DNA of 64,000 nt, taken from Phocaeicola salanitronis DSM 18170 (GTDB lineage Bacteria; Bacteroidota; Bacteroidia; Bacteroidales; Bacteroidaceae). The stretch covers positions 496,001 to 560,000 of the forward strand of contig NC_015164.1 of assembly GCF_000190575.1 (NCBI RefSeq), read 5' to 3'. Each line of letters opens with the position of its first letter. Within the stretch, counting starts at the first letter, position 1. The position numbers and the translations under genes are program-made. Of this stretch, positions 8,128 to 16,059 are shown one piece after another. Under the pieces are notes generated by a model. The model ran no database searches and was not told the origin of the DNA. It was given only the letters and a program-made list of their open reading frames with translations.

Positions 8128-8769
8128 TTAATACAATTCAACTTCAAAATAACGGAATGGAGGTTCTGCTATGTAATCCTCATCACAATACTGTCGAAGA
8201 TATTGTGCAGCGCGTTGCTCTGCATAACCATAATTAAGTACAGAACCATTTTCATCAATCTCCAAATTATTGACGAATATGGCATATGTAGTTTGTAGAA
8301 GAGAAGGCTCTTCTCGGCAAACACTTAAATAGTCAATTCCTTCAAGCAAAGGCATTCCTACTGTACCGTTAGCTATCCAATAAGAGAAAATGTGTAACGC
8401 GCTGGATAACTCAGGGCTCACATGAATCCGTCTGCCACCAGTCTGTTCATCAGGAACAGGGAGTTCTGGTAAGTCATACCCCATTACCCATACATCTTCT
8501 ACCGGGCAGTCTGAATAAATAGTTGGCCAATGTTCAATCATCCATGTTCTGTCTATTGCTCCCCAATCATTAACGGCTTCATTAGGTATATCACAATGAA
8601 CACGACCCGCCATGAAGCCAGAAACGACCAATAATTGACGAGATGAAGCATCCTTTAGAGATTTTATAACCATAAAATCTACGACATCCTCATATGGATA
8701 TTTCCCCTTACATCTGAAACGTTGGCCGATCCGAATTGGGGCAGAATCAATCAGTCTTGTTGCTTCCAT
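8128..8769 (-). CDS. Conserved cassette protein, unknown family
   Basis: A 213-residue soluble protein. The C-terminus (LLQTTYAIFVNNLEIDENGS, then AAQYLRQYCDEDYIAEPPF) looks strongly conserved, and the end 'FRYFEVELY' is typical of DUF7677-like proteins, an attribution I hold loosely. The frame reaches upstream to 8829 but those residues come from the class B hairpin site, so the ATG at 8769 is chosen. Single-gene cassette with 10-nt matching ends. Confidence 0.7.
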   Translation of the reverse strand: MEATRLIDSAPIRIGQRFRCKGKYPYEDVVDFMVIKSLKDASSRQLLVVSGFMAGRVHCDIPNEAVNDWGAIDRTWMIEHWPTIYSDCPVEDVWVMGYDLPELPVPDEQTGGRRIHVSPELSSALHIFSYWIANGTVGMPLLEGIDYLSVCREEPSLLQTTYAIFVNNLEIDENGSVLNYGYAEQRAAQYLRQYCDEDYIAEPPFRYFEVELY

Positions 8770-8795
8770 AATCTTTTTTGTATAATGTTTATTAT

Positions 8796-8841
8796 TAATG
8801 GGTTGCAGCTTGCCGCCGTTAGGCGGCACAGGTGCTTGTTA
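8796..8841 (-). repeat. attC-like site 12 (class B)
   Basis: TGCCGCC pairs with GGCGGCA around loop GTTA; GCA/TGC outer pairs. The right end TTAGCTGC recurs inverted before site 13. Confidence 0.8.
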
Positions 8842-8849
8842 GCTGCTTG

Positions 8850-9464
8850 TTACACTATACTTTCTCTTTTATAATCAGTCATAGAATGCCCTAATTGGCT
8901 TATCAATTCTTGAACGCTTAATCGTTTTTTCATTATTTGTTGAAGCTCATTATTAGTTACACCAACCAACTGTACAAATTGGAGTTTTCCATTTGGGGTT
9001 ATAATTTCTCCAGCTTCGTCGAGAATAGTGACAAAACCTGTTATGTTAGAAACTCCTTCCGAATCAATACCATTCGTTTGTCCCGTGTAAATATATTCAT
9101 ACGGTTTGAAGATAGAACCATTAGAGAATGTTTCTTCTGCCAATGACTGCAAGATGCCACAAATACATTCTAATTCATTTTGGACATTGTTCAAAGACGA
9201 TTTTTTCAGTTTCAGAGTAAATTCAAAACCGTAACCGCTATATTCCTTATCTTCAGATTCTTTTTGATAAAGTTCAGACAATCCGAAAGATACAAAATGA
9301 AAAAAATCGTCATTTTCATATACACTTATATTATCCAATGGGTCTCCTCCAAGTCGGTATGAAAACAATGGAGCAAAATGCCGAGGTTCAGTTTGCTCTG
9401 GATATAATTTTAGGAATGTATCTGTTATTGCATTCCAACCAGTCATGTTTTTTTCTTCTTCCAT
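8850..9464 (-). CDS. Suppressor-of-fused (SUFU) domain immunity protein
   Basis: A 204-residue protein covering one bacterial SUFU domain: TGWNAITDTFLKLYPEQ, PLFSYRLGGDPLDNISVYEN and SFGLSELYQKESEDKEYSGY are near-consensus. Bacterial SUFU proteins are a well-known immunity superfamily for polymorphic toxins; the toxin partner cannot be told from the immunity protein. The upstream 20 codons (9465-9524) are the hairpin site in frame, so the start is set at 9464. No toxin gene is nearby. Confidence 0.88.
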   Translation of the reverse strand: MEEEKNMTGWNAITDTFLKLYPEQTEPRHFAPLFSYRLGGDPLDNISVYENDDFFHFVSFGLSELYQKESEDKEYSGYGFEFTLKLKKSSLNNVQNELECICGILQSLAEETFSNGSIFKPYEYIYTGQTNGIDSEGVSNITGFVTILDEAGEIITPNGKLQFVQLVGVTNNELQQIMKKRLSVQELISQLGHSMTDYKRESIV

Positions 9465-9490
9465 ATTATTCTTATTTTTTGTTTTGCAGC

Positions 9491-9536
9491 TAATGGTTTG
9501 CAGCTTGCCACTGTTAAGTGGCACAGGTGCTTGTTA
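9491..9536 (-). repeat. attC-like site 13 (class B)
   Basis: TGCCACT pairs with AGTGGCA around GTTA; compared with site 12 the change of GCC to ACT is compensated on the other arm (GGC to AGT). Ends match site 14 over TTAGCAAC. Confidence 0.8.
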
Positions 9537-9545
9537 GCAACTACA

Positions 9546-10172
9546 TTAATAATAAGTCTTTTCCATTTCTACAACTTCATTTGCATTTTCATCCCAAAAG
9601 AGTGTTCCACATACTTCGCACTTTTCATTTGCCATATTGCTTTCCTCTTCAATCAACATGTCATAACATGCAAAATCTTTACAATTAGGGCAGGTTATGG
9701 AAATAACCACTCGACCTTGCTTTTGCTCTAAAGTTGATAACTTCCAAAAATCAGATTTTATAGACTTTAGTTTTTTGGCATCTTTTTTATAAGCCACCAA
9801 TATGTTATAAGTGTCATTTTCTAAGTCAAGCAATACAACTCTTGCCCCAAGCTTTTCCAATTGCTTATCAAAATAGGATAACGCAAAGGGAATGAAATCA
9901 CCTCGTTTGGGTTCTTCTATTTCTTGATTATATTTTTGATAAACTTCATCTTCGGATACAACCAATTGTACCCCCAACATTGATTGAAGTCTGTTGTTGA
10001 AGAAGTTATACAACATTCCTTGTCTATCTTCTCCACTCCAATCCACTATTAAGAGGAAATTTTTATCCACTAATTTATAGAACAGGCTTTCATCGTCTTT
10101 AATAGTCTGTACATTCATTTCCATAAGTTCTTTTTCTCCAAGAACTTTTGCGAGCATTGTTTTATAGTTCAT
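9546..10172 (-). CDS. Cassette protein with C-terminal zinc ribbon
   Basis: A 208-residue soluble protein. Residues about 25-120 (LFYKLVDKNFLLIVDWSGED; VVLLDLENDTYNILVAYKKD) resemble the DUF6630 layout, a loose attribution. The C-terminal 50 residues contain CPNCKDFACYD and CEVCGTLFW, two CxxC pairs that should bind one zinc ion. No signal peptide. Single-gene cassette with 8-nt matched ends; an immunity role is inferred from position. Confidence 0.72.
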   Translation of the reverse strand: MNYKTMLAKVLGEKELMEMNVQTIKDDESLFYKLVDKNFLLIVDWSGEDRQGMLYNFFNNRLQSMLGVQLVVSEDEVYQKYNQEIEEPKRGDFIPFALSYFDKQLEKLGARVVLLDLENDTYNILVAYKKDAKKLKSIKSDFWKLSTLEQKQGRVVISITCPNCKDFACYDMLIEEESNMANEKCEVCGTLFWDENANEVVEMEKTYY

Positions 10173-10194
10173 ATTTCTTATTTTTATTTGTTGC

Positions 10195-10239
10195 TAATGG
10201 CTAAGCGGGAAACGCTGTAAGCGTTATCACGCTTTGTTA
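10195..10239 (-). repeat. attC-like site 14 (class E)
   Basis: AGCG/CGCT and AACGC/GCGTT stems, with one loop base fewer than sites 3 and 5. The right end TTATAAAC recurs inverted before site 15. Confidence 0.8.
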
Positions 10240-10244
10240 TAAAC

Positions 10245-10994
10245 TCAATTTACTTTGCATGATTGGCTTTTATTTACCCACCATTCCTGTTCTTCCACTT
10301 CACGAGCCTTTTGTATCTCGTCCGTTGTCAGATTCTCATTGTGATAGGCATTATATAGATTTTCCCAACCATTCTTACGATATTTCGGTGATACAACCCA
10401 TTCTCCTGCATCATTAAACAGGCAGAAGTTTGCTGGAGTATCTGGTATGATTTCATCTGCCCAGGAACAGACTTTTGTCAGCCCCTTTGCGGATTTCCAC
10501 TTACCCCGATATTCAGATAAGTTCAATTTCAGTTCTGATATTTCATTTAGTCCTTTCTCTATTTGTTGTCCTCTCATCCGATACCCTTGTTTGAAAGAAC
10601 CGGAGAATGTACCGCAATATCGTTTATCTCCGTATTCCTCAAACGAGTAATGCCCGTATATGAAACCGTCCACTTCCGTATATTCACTTTTTATTATTTG
10701 AGAACAGGAAGAAATGCTATCTATACAAACCTTTCCCTTAAACGGACATATTACGGACAATCGGGTACGACTGATACCCATTATCTCATATTCTCTACTA
10801 TCCATTTTCCGAGCATCGGTAATATGAATGTCAATTCGGCTACAATCTTCTCCTAATATGCCAATCATGCTTGAATTGTCAAACAAGCCAGAAAGGTCTT
10901 GCTGCAAAATATCCGCTTTGTGATTTTGTGGATAGGCTACTCCACAAAACCAAAAGAGTAAAAAGATACTGATATGGTATATTTTCTGTTTCAT
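10245..10994 (-). CDS. Secreted cassette protein, unknown family
   Basis: About 249 residues with a signal peptide (MKQKIYHISIFLLFWFCGVA). The ATG at 10994 puts the charged residues directly before the hydrophobic core; an ATG three codons upstream (11003) is also possible. The exported domain has four cysteines (EDCSR, VICPFKGKVCIDSISSC) and a middle segment 'YGHYSFEEYGDKRYCGTFSG' suggesting a beta-fold. I recognise no family. Single-gene cassette. Confidence 0.73.
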   Translation of the reverse strand: MKQKIYHISIFLLFWFCGVAYPQNHKADILQQDLSGLFDNSSMIGILGEDCSRIDIHITDARKMDSREYEIMGISRTRLSVICPFKGKVCIDSISSCSQIIKSEYTEVDGFIYGHYSFEEYGDKRYCGTFSGSFKQGYRMRGQQIEKGLNEISELKLNLSEYRGKWKSAKGLTKVCSWADEIIPDTPANFCLFNDAGEWVVSPKYRKNGWENLYNAYHNENLTTDEIQKAREVEEQEWWVNKSQSCKVN

Positions 10995-11012
10995 ATTTTG
11001 CATTACTGTTTA

Positions 11013-11059
11013 TAATGGTTTGACAAGGAGCTGCGTTTAGCAGCTAACTTGGCTCGTTA
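11013..11059 (-). repeat. attC-like site 15 (class A)
   Basis: AGCTGC/GCAGCT and CAAG/CTTG stems. The right end TTATTGATA recurs inverted before site 16 (9 of 9). Confidence 0.8.
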
Positions 11060-11067
11060 TTGATATA

Positions 11068-11721
11068 TTAATATGTTATAATAACATCTAACTTTTTAAG
11101 TATTTTACCACTGTTACCGTCAATGACAAGCATTTTATTTTGCTTCTTTCTATTTATATAGTGATATTCCCAAATGTTCTTGCCCTGCCATTTGCCTCTA
11201 TTCAAAATTCGTCTTGGATATTCCTTACTTGCTTTTAGCTTACTATATCTGTCGCCGATATACATTGCTTGTTCGCAACAAATTGAATATCCATCTTCAT
11301 GATTTATAATCTTGATTATATCTCCTTTCGAATTAAATTTGTATTCCCTGCCAATCCGAACCCAATTAAATTCATTAGGCACAAAATAAAATAAACAAGA
11401 CAATAATTTTCTGTTATTATCATAGATATATTGGGATATAATGCGATTTTCCTTATCTGTAACTGTGCGAAAGTATATATTTGTTCCGTTCACACCTAAT
11501 TGCATTATTTCTTCAAAACACCTGTCAGAACAACAAATAGTAACACTGTTTCCTACTTCGACATTATAGGTTGTAGCAAGATGCAAATCCTGCCGGCTTA
11601 TTGTATCTACCAAATGGCATGAGACCTCTTTTACCCCCTTGATTGCAGCACAACTTGATAGAAGTAAGAATAGGACAACATAAAATGCTGTATATCTAAG
11701 TATTTGTAACATAATATGCAA
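11068..11721 (-). CDS. Cassette lipoprotein, unknown family
   Basis: A 217-residue protein with a lipoprotein signal: a hydrophobic core (YTAFYVVLFLLLSSC) ending in a lipobox with Cys at about residue 24, so it should be anchored to the outer or inner membrane. The mature part is basic and beta-rich, with 'YIYDNNRKLLSCLFYFVPNE' and 'NRGKWQGKNIWEYHYINRKK'. Family not assigned. The ATG at 11721 or 11712 could serve as start. Single-gene cassette. Confidence 0.75.
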   Translation of the reverse strand: MHIMLQILRYTAFYVVLFLLLSSCAAIKGVKEVSCHLVDTISRQDLHLATTYNVEVGNSVTICCSDRCFEEIMQLGVNGTNIYFRTVTDKENRIISQYIYDNNRKLLSCLFYFVPNEFNWVRIGREYKFNSKGDIIKIINHEDGYSICCEQAMYIGDRYSKLKASKEYPRRILNRGKWQGKNIWEYHYINRKKQNKMLVIDGNSGKILKKLDVIITY

Positions 11722-11728
11722 TTATCAA

Positions 11729-11774
11729 TAATGGTTTGAAAAGAAACGGCGTAAGACGTTATCTTTTCTTGTTA
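11729..11774 (-). repeat. attC-like site 16 (class F)
   Basis: GAAAAG/CTTTTC outer stem, AACGG/CGTT-type inner stem and G/AT bulge. The right end TTAATAATA recurs inverted before site 17 (9 of 9). Confidence 0.8.
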
Positions 11775-11783
11775 ATAATATAT

Positions 11784-12218
11784 TTATAGCCTCTTGAAAG
11801 TTATATCATCCGACACTCCCAATTCTTTCCGTTTAACTTCAAAGTCCTTTTTACTGAATGCCCCGAATTTGTTTTCTTGTGCTTCCCATGCTTCTTGTGT
11901 GTTATTTACGGGAATGATGTAATATTCGGTTGTATTCTTATCATAACGGGGTAAGGAAATTCCTATGCTGTCCCTCAAAGCACGATATGCCTTGACAAGA
12001 ATAAAATCATTGTCATATCCCACTGCGTAAACACTTGCTCCGGTTATTCCCGTATAAGGCGCATCATCATCGTTTTGTTGGTGATAACACACATCCATAT
12101 CTTCTTTGGTATCTACCGCTATCAAATAATAGTTCCCAGTAAGATGACGTTCATATACGAACCCGCAACTTTGCATTAGGGGCAACAATAAAAAAAGTAA
12201 TGATATAACTGTTTTCAT
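11784..12218 (-). CDS. DUF3997-like cassette lipoprotein
   Basis: A 144-residue lipoprotein: MKTVISLLFLLLPLMQSC has a short core and a Cys at residue 18. The mature part reads ERHLTGNYYLIAVDTKEDMD and later 'AVGYDNDFILVKAYRAL', a layout like DUF3997, a family of small secreted proteins; the match is from memory. Single-gene cassette with 9-nt matched ends. Confidence 0.72.
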   Translation of the reverse strand: MKTVISLLFLLLPLMQSCGFVYERHLTGNYYLIAVDTKEDMDVCYHQQNDDDAPYTGITGASVYAVGYDNDFILVKAYRALRDSIGISLPRYDKNTTEYYIIPVNNTQEAWEAQENKFGAFSKKDFEVKRKELGVSDDITFKRL

Positions 12219-12233
12219 GCGCTCAATTATTAT

Positions 12234-12281
12234 TAATGGTTTGGTGAGGAACAGCGTTAAGCTGTTATCTCGACCTTGTTA
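12234..12281 (-). repeat. attC-like site 17 (class C)
   Basis: AACAGC/GCTGTT inner stem, loop GTTAA, GAG/CTC and GGT/ACC outer stems. The right end TTACAGAC recurs inverted before site 18. Confidence 0.8.
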
Positions 12282-12293
12282 CAGACGATTTTA

Positions 12294-12839
12294 TTAACTT
12301 AATTCCATTTCCAATATCGTATATACCTGACCTTTGGCATTGCGAATAAGTATGGAAATGAAATCAAAAGCATTACATTTTAGATACTCTTTGTTTACCC
12401 AGTCGCCATTGATTAGTTGTACTTGTTCGGTGGCTGGGTATTCATCATCAAAATCGGTATTACTGCATCCAAGAATGATAATTTCAAATTCAGTTTCAGC
12501 ATCTTTATCTACGAACTGAATTTCATGAGATAATGGTAGTTCTCTCTTATTCTCTATTAGTAATGCTTCATATCCATTATACCTTTCATCGAAAAGAGTA
12601 ATCTTTTCTCCTGAATTTACTGAATACGCATATATTGCCAAAGGGAAATTTTGCTTGTTTGCCATGTAATTATCAATTAATTCACCACAAAAATAAAGTC
12701 TGAATTTTGTTTCATGTTGTGGTGATATTAACCGACCTTTCCAATACACAGGATTATTAAACCATGAATCTTCTATCAACTCAGGAAAATAATCTTTGTG
12801 TATAATGAATGGTTTTAGATAATCCGGTATATATTCCAT
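12294..12839 (-). CDS. Cassette protein, unknown family
   Basis: A 181-residue soluble acidic protein with no signal peptide. Visible segments are MEYIPDYLKPFIIHKDYFPE at the start and 'FDFISILIRNAKGQVYTIL' at the end. The frame extends to 12896 only through the class B hairpin site, so the ATG at 12839 is chosen. No family assigned. Single-gene cassette. Confidence 0.7.
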   Translation of the reverse strand: MEYIPDYLKPFIIHKDYFPELIEDSWFNNPVYWKGRLISPQHETKFRLYFCGELIDNYMANKQNFPLAIYAYSVNSGEKITLFDERYNGYEALLIENKRELPLSHEIQFVDKDAETEFEIIILGCSNTDFDDEYPATEQVQLINGDWVNKEYLKCNAFDFISILIRNAKGQVYTILEMELS

Positions 12840-12862
12840 ATATTTCTGTATTAAGTTGTCTG

Positions 12863-12908
12863 TAATGGTTTGCAGCTTGCCGCCGTTAGGTGGCACAGGT
12901 GCTTGTTA
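12863..12908 (-). repeat. attC-like site 18 (class B)
   Basis: TGCCGCC pairs with GGTGGCA (one wobble pair) around GTTA. The right end TTAGGCG recurs inverted before site 19. Confidence 0.8.
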
Positions 12909-12921
12909 GGCGATTTTTTAA

Positions 12922-13506
12922 TCACAATTTACCAAACTCATACTTTTTAGGATTATGAATTGAATTAACAAGCAAAGAGGCACTTTGGGCAATACTGCTA
13001 TTCGGTGATTTTGTCAAATCCTCAAACAATGAAATATGTTGTTGGATTAAATCCATTATACTTATCTGCATAAAATTTCGGTCTATGGATTTGAATGTTT
13101 TTATATAATCAGCATCCATTATTCCATCAAAATTTTCGTCAAATAATTTCGACTTAATTTTCTCATATTTCATCAGATTACCTTTAGTTGGTTTATAATT
13201 GGTTGAATGATCAACCTGTACATTAAAATTTGCAGCTTCAAAAAGTTCATTTATGTTTTGTAATAATATGGCTTGATTCGATTTGCCTTCCATCAGCAAA
13301 CAGATATAGAATTTCAATCCCCAAGGGGTAATCCTATATAGCGTTTCCTGACATTCAAGTCTATCTATCACATATTGATAATCCGACACTTCAGCAAGAT
13401 TGTTGAACATCTTTATAAAGATACCTTTTAAGCCGGTTGAATTAGTTTCATATACCGTAGCAAATCTATTCCACGGAAAATTGTTCATGCACTTTAAGAA
13501 ATCCAT
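12922..13506 (-). CDS. Cassette protein, unknown family
   Basis: A 194-residue soluble helical protein (MDFLKCMNNFPWNRFATVYE; later 'NFMQISIMDLIQQHISLFED'). No signal peptide, membrane segment or recognised motif. Single-gene cassette in the immunity array; function inferred only from context. Confidence 0.7.
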   Translation of the reverse strand: MDFLKCMNNFPWNRFATVYETNSTGLKGIFIKMFNNLAEVSDYQYVIDRLECQETLYRITPWGLKFYICLLMEGKSNQAILLQNINELFEAANFNVQVDHSTNYKPTKGNLMKYEKIKSKLFDENFDGIMDADYIKTFKSIDRNFMQISIMDLIQQHISLFEDLTKSPNSSIAQSASLLVNSIHNPKKYEFGKL

Positions 13507-13533
13507 AATATTTATATTTTAATTTTTTGCGCC

Positions 13534-13579
13534 TAATGGTTTGACAAGGAGCTGCGTTAGCAGCTAACTTGCCTCGTTA
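13534..13579 (-). repeat. attC-like site 19 (class A)
   Basis: AGCTGC/GCAGCT stem with GTTA loop, one base shorter than site 2. The right end TTATCAATA recurs inverted before site 20 (9 of 9). Confidence 0.8.
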
Positions 13580-13587
13580 TCAATATT

Positions 13588-14307
13588 TTAGAACCACTTC
13601 CTGTCTCTATCCTTCATGTCCTCTAAAGTAGGATATGGATGCGTATCTCTAAATGTATATTCATCTACAAAATCCTTTAATTCAACCATTCTAAAGCCAC
13701 TGAAACCATTTCTATTGATTAAATCGGCAACCGAATCTTTTGCAACCAATACATTTTTCATCCAAAAAATATCAGGATATACCGTTTGTTCTCTAAGTTG
13801 AAAATCAAGATACAAATATGAAGTTATAACTTTATTCATTCTCTTAATCCTGTTCGAGTTCTCCAAATCAATGAATAGGTTATATGCCAAATGCTTGAAT
13901 CTTATAAAGTAATATTTTTTATCGCTTATAGGAGCTAATTTCCTGGATAGCGGTGTTACTTCGCATATATCATACTCATCATAACAATTAAACTGTTTCA
14001 GAAACTCGAAAAGACAGGAAGATAATATAACCCCTTTAGAATGTGAATAATAATCTGTTCCTAGCTTTTTTACATTCGAGCATATCCAATAAAAGTGGGC
14101 AGGTAATTTGTAATTATCTGTCAGAGGAACAGGTTTTCCGGCTCTCATGGGTGTATAGTTAAACCAATCGTTGCTATAAACAGGATTGTTATAAGGATTT
14201 TTAGATTTTATGTCCTCTGTAAAAGTAGAGTCAATATATGGCGGTGCTATTAGAGTACCATGCCAAGGGGTTAATAAAATTTTGAAATTTGCCATATCTT
14301 CTGTCAT
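13588..14307 (-). CDS. Cassette protein, Imm43-like layout
   Basis: A 239-residue soluble protein. The pattern of a long N-terminal region (PVYSNDWFNYTPMRAGKPVP), then 'FKHLAYNLFIDLENSNRI' and a C-terminal 'IFWMKNVLVAKDSVADLINR', reminds me of Imm43-type immunity proteins, where a 'D.vadlI....l.Gf.f' end is usual. This is a weak visual call. The ATG at 14307 or 14295 may start it. Single-gene cassette. Confidence 0.7.
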   Translation of the reverse strand: MTEDMANFKILLTPWHGTLIAPPYIDSTFTEDIKSKNPYNNPVYSNDWFNYTPMRAGKPVPLTDNYKLPAHFYWICSNVKKLGTDYYSHSKGVILSSCLFEFLKQFNCYDEYDICEVTPLSRKLAPISDKKYYFIRFKHLAYNLFIDLENSNRIKRMNKVITSYLYLDFQLREQTVYPDIFWMKNVLVAKDSVADLINRNGFSGFRMVELKDFVDEYTFRDTHPYPTLEDMKDRDRKWF

Positions 14308-14329
14308 TGTATTCTCATCTAATTATTGA

Positions 14330-14375
14330 TAATGGTTTGACAAGGAGCTGCGTTAGCGGCTATCTTGGCTCGTTA
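14330..14375 (-). repeat. attC-like site 20 (class A)
   Basis: AGCTGC pairs with GCGGCT (one wobble), and the bulge TA..CTTGG is closer to class C. The right end TTAGTAGC recurs inverted before site 21. Confidence 0.8.
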
Positions 14376-14804
14376 GTAGCTTAGTTTACCTTTATCCTCA
14401 TTGCGATATAAAAGGTTCATCAGCTTATTATAATTTCTCCCGTATAACAATATTTCATCATCATACACTCCATATATATTCTCATTTTCATCTGAGACTA
14501 ATACCATGTGACCTGTATATATTTCGGCAAATGGAACAATGGAAGTAACCGATAGCTTTTTCGTTAATACAGGATGCAGATATTTATATGGATAATCCTT
14601 TAACACCTTCTCCACTTGGAAATCAACATCTGATTGTGGGAAGGTAATTTTGTATCCATAAAAATAGCATAGGAAGTCTATTAGTTTATCTGTTGGGTAA
14701 TAATTTGCCCGGAAATATAAATCTAATAGATAATCTGCATCAATTATCGGCTGTCCTTTCCATTGATACCGAATATGCAAATATTGTTTTACTTCTTCTT
14801 CCAT
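14373..14804 (-). CDS. SUKH-3-like immunity protein
   Basis: A 143-residue soluble protein. The N-terminal LIDFLCYFYGYKITF and the C-terminal IVPFAEIYTGHMVLVSDENE, then NIYGVYDDEILLYGRN, match the layout of the SUKH superfamily (SMI1/KNR4-like), closest to SUKH-3: an FL..YG motif, then 'PfGe...g...lV.DE.G.iYg', then a final helix. SUKH proteins are broad immunity proteins for toxic nucleases and other polymorphic toxins. Single-gene cassette whose stop abuts the hairpin. Confidence 0.8.
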   Translation of the reverse strand: MEEEVKQYLHIRYQWKGQPIIDADYLLDLYFRANYYPTDKLIDFLCYFYGYKITFPQSDVDFQVEKVLKDYPYKYLHPVLTKKLSVTSIVPFAEIYTGHMVLVSDENENIYGVYDDEILLYGRNYNKLMNLLYRNEDKGKLSY

Positions 14805-14835
14805 ATTTTGACTTTTATAATCGCACTATTGCTAC

Positions 14836-14879
14836 TAATGGTTCAGCAGGGAACGGCTTGCCGTTATCCTGCGTTGTTA
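14836..14879 (-). repeat. attC-like site 21 (class D)
   Basis: GCAGG/CCTGC and AACGG/CCGTT as in sites 1 and 7, with one loop base fewer. The right end TTAGCGAAA recurs inverted before site 22. Confidence 0.8.
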
Positions 14880-14908
14880 GCGAAATTATTTTATATCACC
14901 ACAGAAAA

Positions 14909-15985
14909 CTAAGTCAAATACAGTTTTCTTCTTCCAACTATTTTCCTTAACCAAAGAGGTGTATATTCTTTACTTCGTGGAAATTTCTCAAACATCCCCA
15001 ATAACCAATCAGGCTCCTGAAAAAAAGATGGAAGTTGTTCAAGGTTATCATAGTTGAAGTTGAATGTATATTGTTCCTTGTTTTTCAAGAATATTTCAAC
15101 TTGAAACCATGCACCTTGTTTAGGATCTTTCTGATACATTCGTTTGCGTATGTCCCTAAGAGTATTACAAATTTTATCGCAGTTTTTAGTATTCAATGTA
15201 ATTCTATCTCCATCAGAAGAAGTGATACTAAACATATCAACTACAGTTGAAACAAATAATATATCATATTCAAGTCCTTCTTTGAACTTTTGAGGCTCAC
15301 AATCCATTATATAGGATAAAATGTCCTTGAATTGAGCTTCAATAGTATTGTCTGATTGATGACGAACAGGTATATCAATTAAAGGAGTTGCTCTTTTGCA
15401 TACTGGTAATGACTGGTATTTGACATTTGGATTTTGAGAAACTTCCAATACCATTTTTACATACCACAACCAGTACTCTTTACGTTTCTCTACGTTTCCA
15501 GTTTCCACGAAGGGATTGCTGCCGGAACAAGCTATCGAGCATATAAAATCCGCATTCCAGCTTTCGAAATCAAAAGCATCATCATCTTCACCATTATAGT
15601 CTTCTATTGCTAATATGGAAGCTGCATCATAACGGATTGCATATCCCAAAGATATGATAGCCCAGCTTGCCATGTCGTCAGGACTGTCTGCGGATTGTTC
15701 CACATAATTGCGCAGCCGTTCTACAGAAACCAATATGCTTTCGGCAATTCCTTTATTCTTGTACAGATAACTGTCCATTTCCGACAAGACTTCAACCAAC
15801 AGGTTTTCAGCACAAAATTCTTCTGGGAAGCTGGAACAGGCTTTCTTACAGCACTCACACAACACTTTTTGCACTGTCCGGGAGTTGCCTATTTGTTTCA
15901 TCAAATCAACACGATAGGGTAAAGGCAAATGCCCCATGCTATTTTGATTGATTATTTCTTTCAGTTTTTCTATTTGCTGTATCAT
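14909..15985 (-). CDS. Two-domain immunity protein, Imm5 plus YezG-like
   Basis: A 358-residue soluble protein, the longest complete cassette product. Residues 1-180 fit Imm5: 'DDMASWAIISLGYAIRYDAA' and a Cys/Trp-rich helix set. Residues 210-350 fit the YezG/DUF600 family: 'GAWFQVEIFLKNKEQYTFNF', then 'FFQEPDWLLGMFEKFPRSKE'. Both are immunity families of polymorphic toxins (YezG neutralises YeeF-type DNases). Fusion of two immunity domains could give protection from two toxins. Single-gene cassette. Confidence 0.78.
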   Translation of the reverse strand: MIQQIEKLKEIINQNSMGHLPLPYRVDLMKQIGNSRTVQKVLCECCKKACSSFPEEFCAENLLVEVLSEMDSYLYKNKGIAESILVSVERLRNYVEQSADSPDDMASWAIISLGYAIRYDAASILAIEDYNGEDDDAFDFESWNADFICSIACSGSNPFVETGNVEKRKEYWLWYVKMVLEVSQNPNVKYQSLPVCKRATPLIDIPVRHQSDNTIEAQFKDILSYIMDCEPQKFKEGLEYDILFVSTVVDMFSITSSDGDRITLNTKNCDKICNTLRDIRKRMYQKDPKQGAWFQVEIFLKNKEQYTFNFNYDNLEQLPSFFQEPDWLLGMFEKFPRSKEYTPLWLRKIVGRRKLYLT

Positions 15986-16003
15986 ACTGGTTTCTGTTTT
16001 CGC

Positions 16004-16051
16004 TAATGGGTTGTGAATAGCAGACCGTTAGGGCAGCTCATTCGCTTGTTA
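16004..16051 (-). repeat. attC-like site 22 (class G)
   Basis: A stem unlike the other classes (GAATAGC...GTTAGGGCAGCTCATTC; GAAT/ATTC outer pairs), ending in the shared CTTGTTA. The right end TTACCAACT recurs inverted before site 23. Confidence 0.75.
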
Positions 16052-16059
16052 CCAACTTT

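Noticed and set aside
8770..8829. N-terminal extension of the cassette gene
   Set aside because: The 20 codons are the class B hairpin site read in frame; the same residues (MPPNGGKLQ) recur before other unrelated cassette genes.
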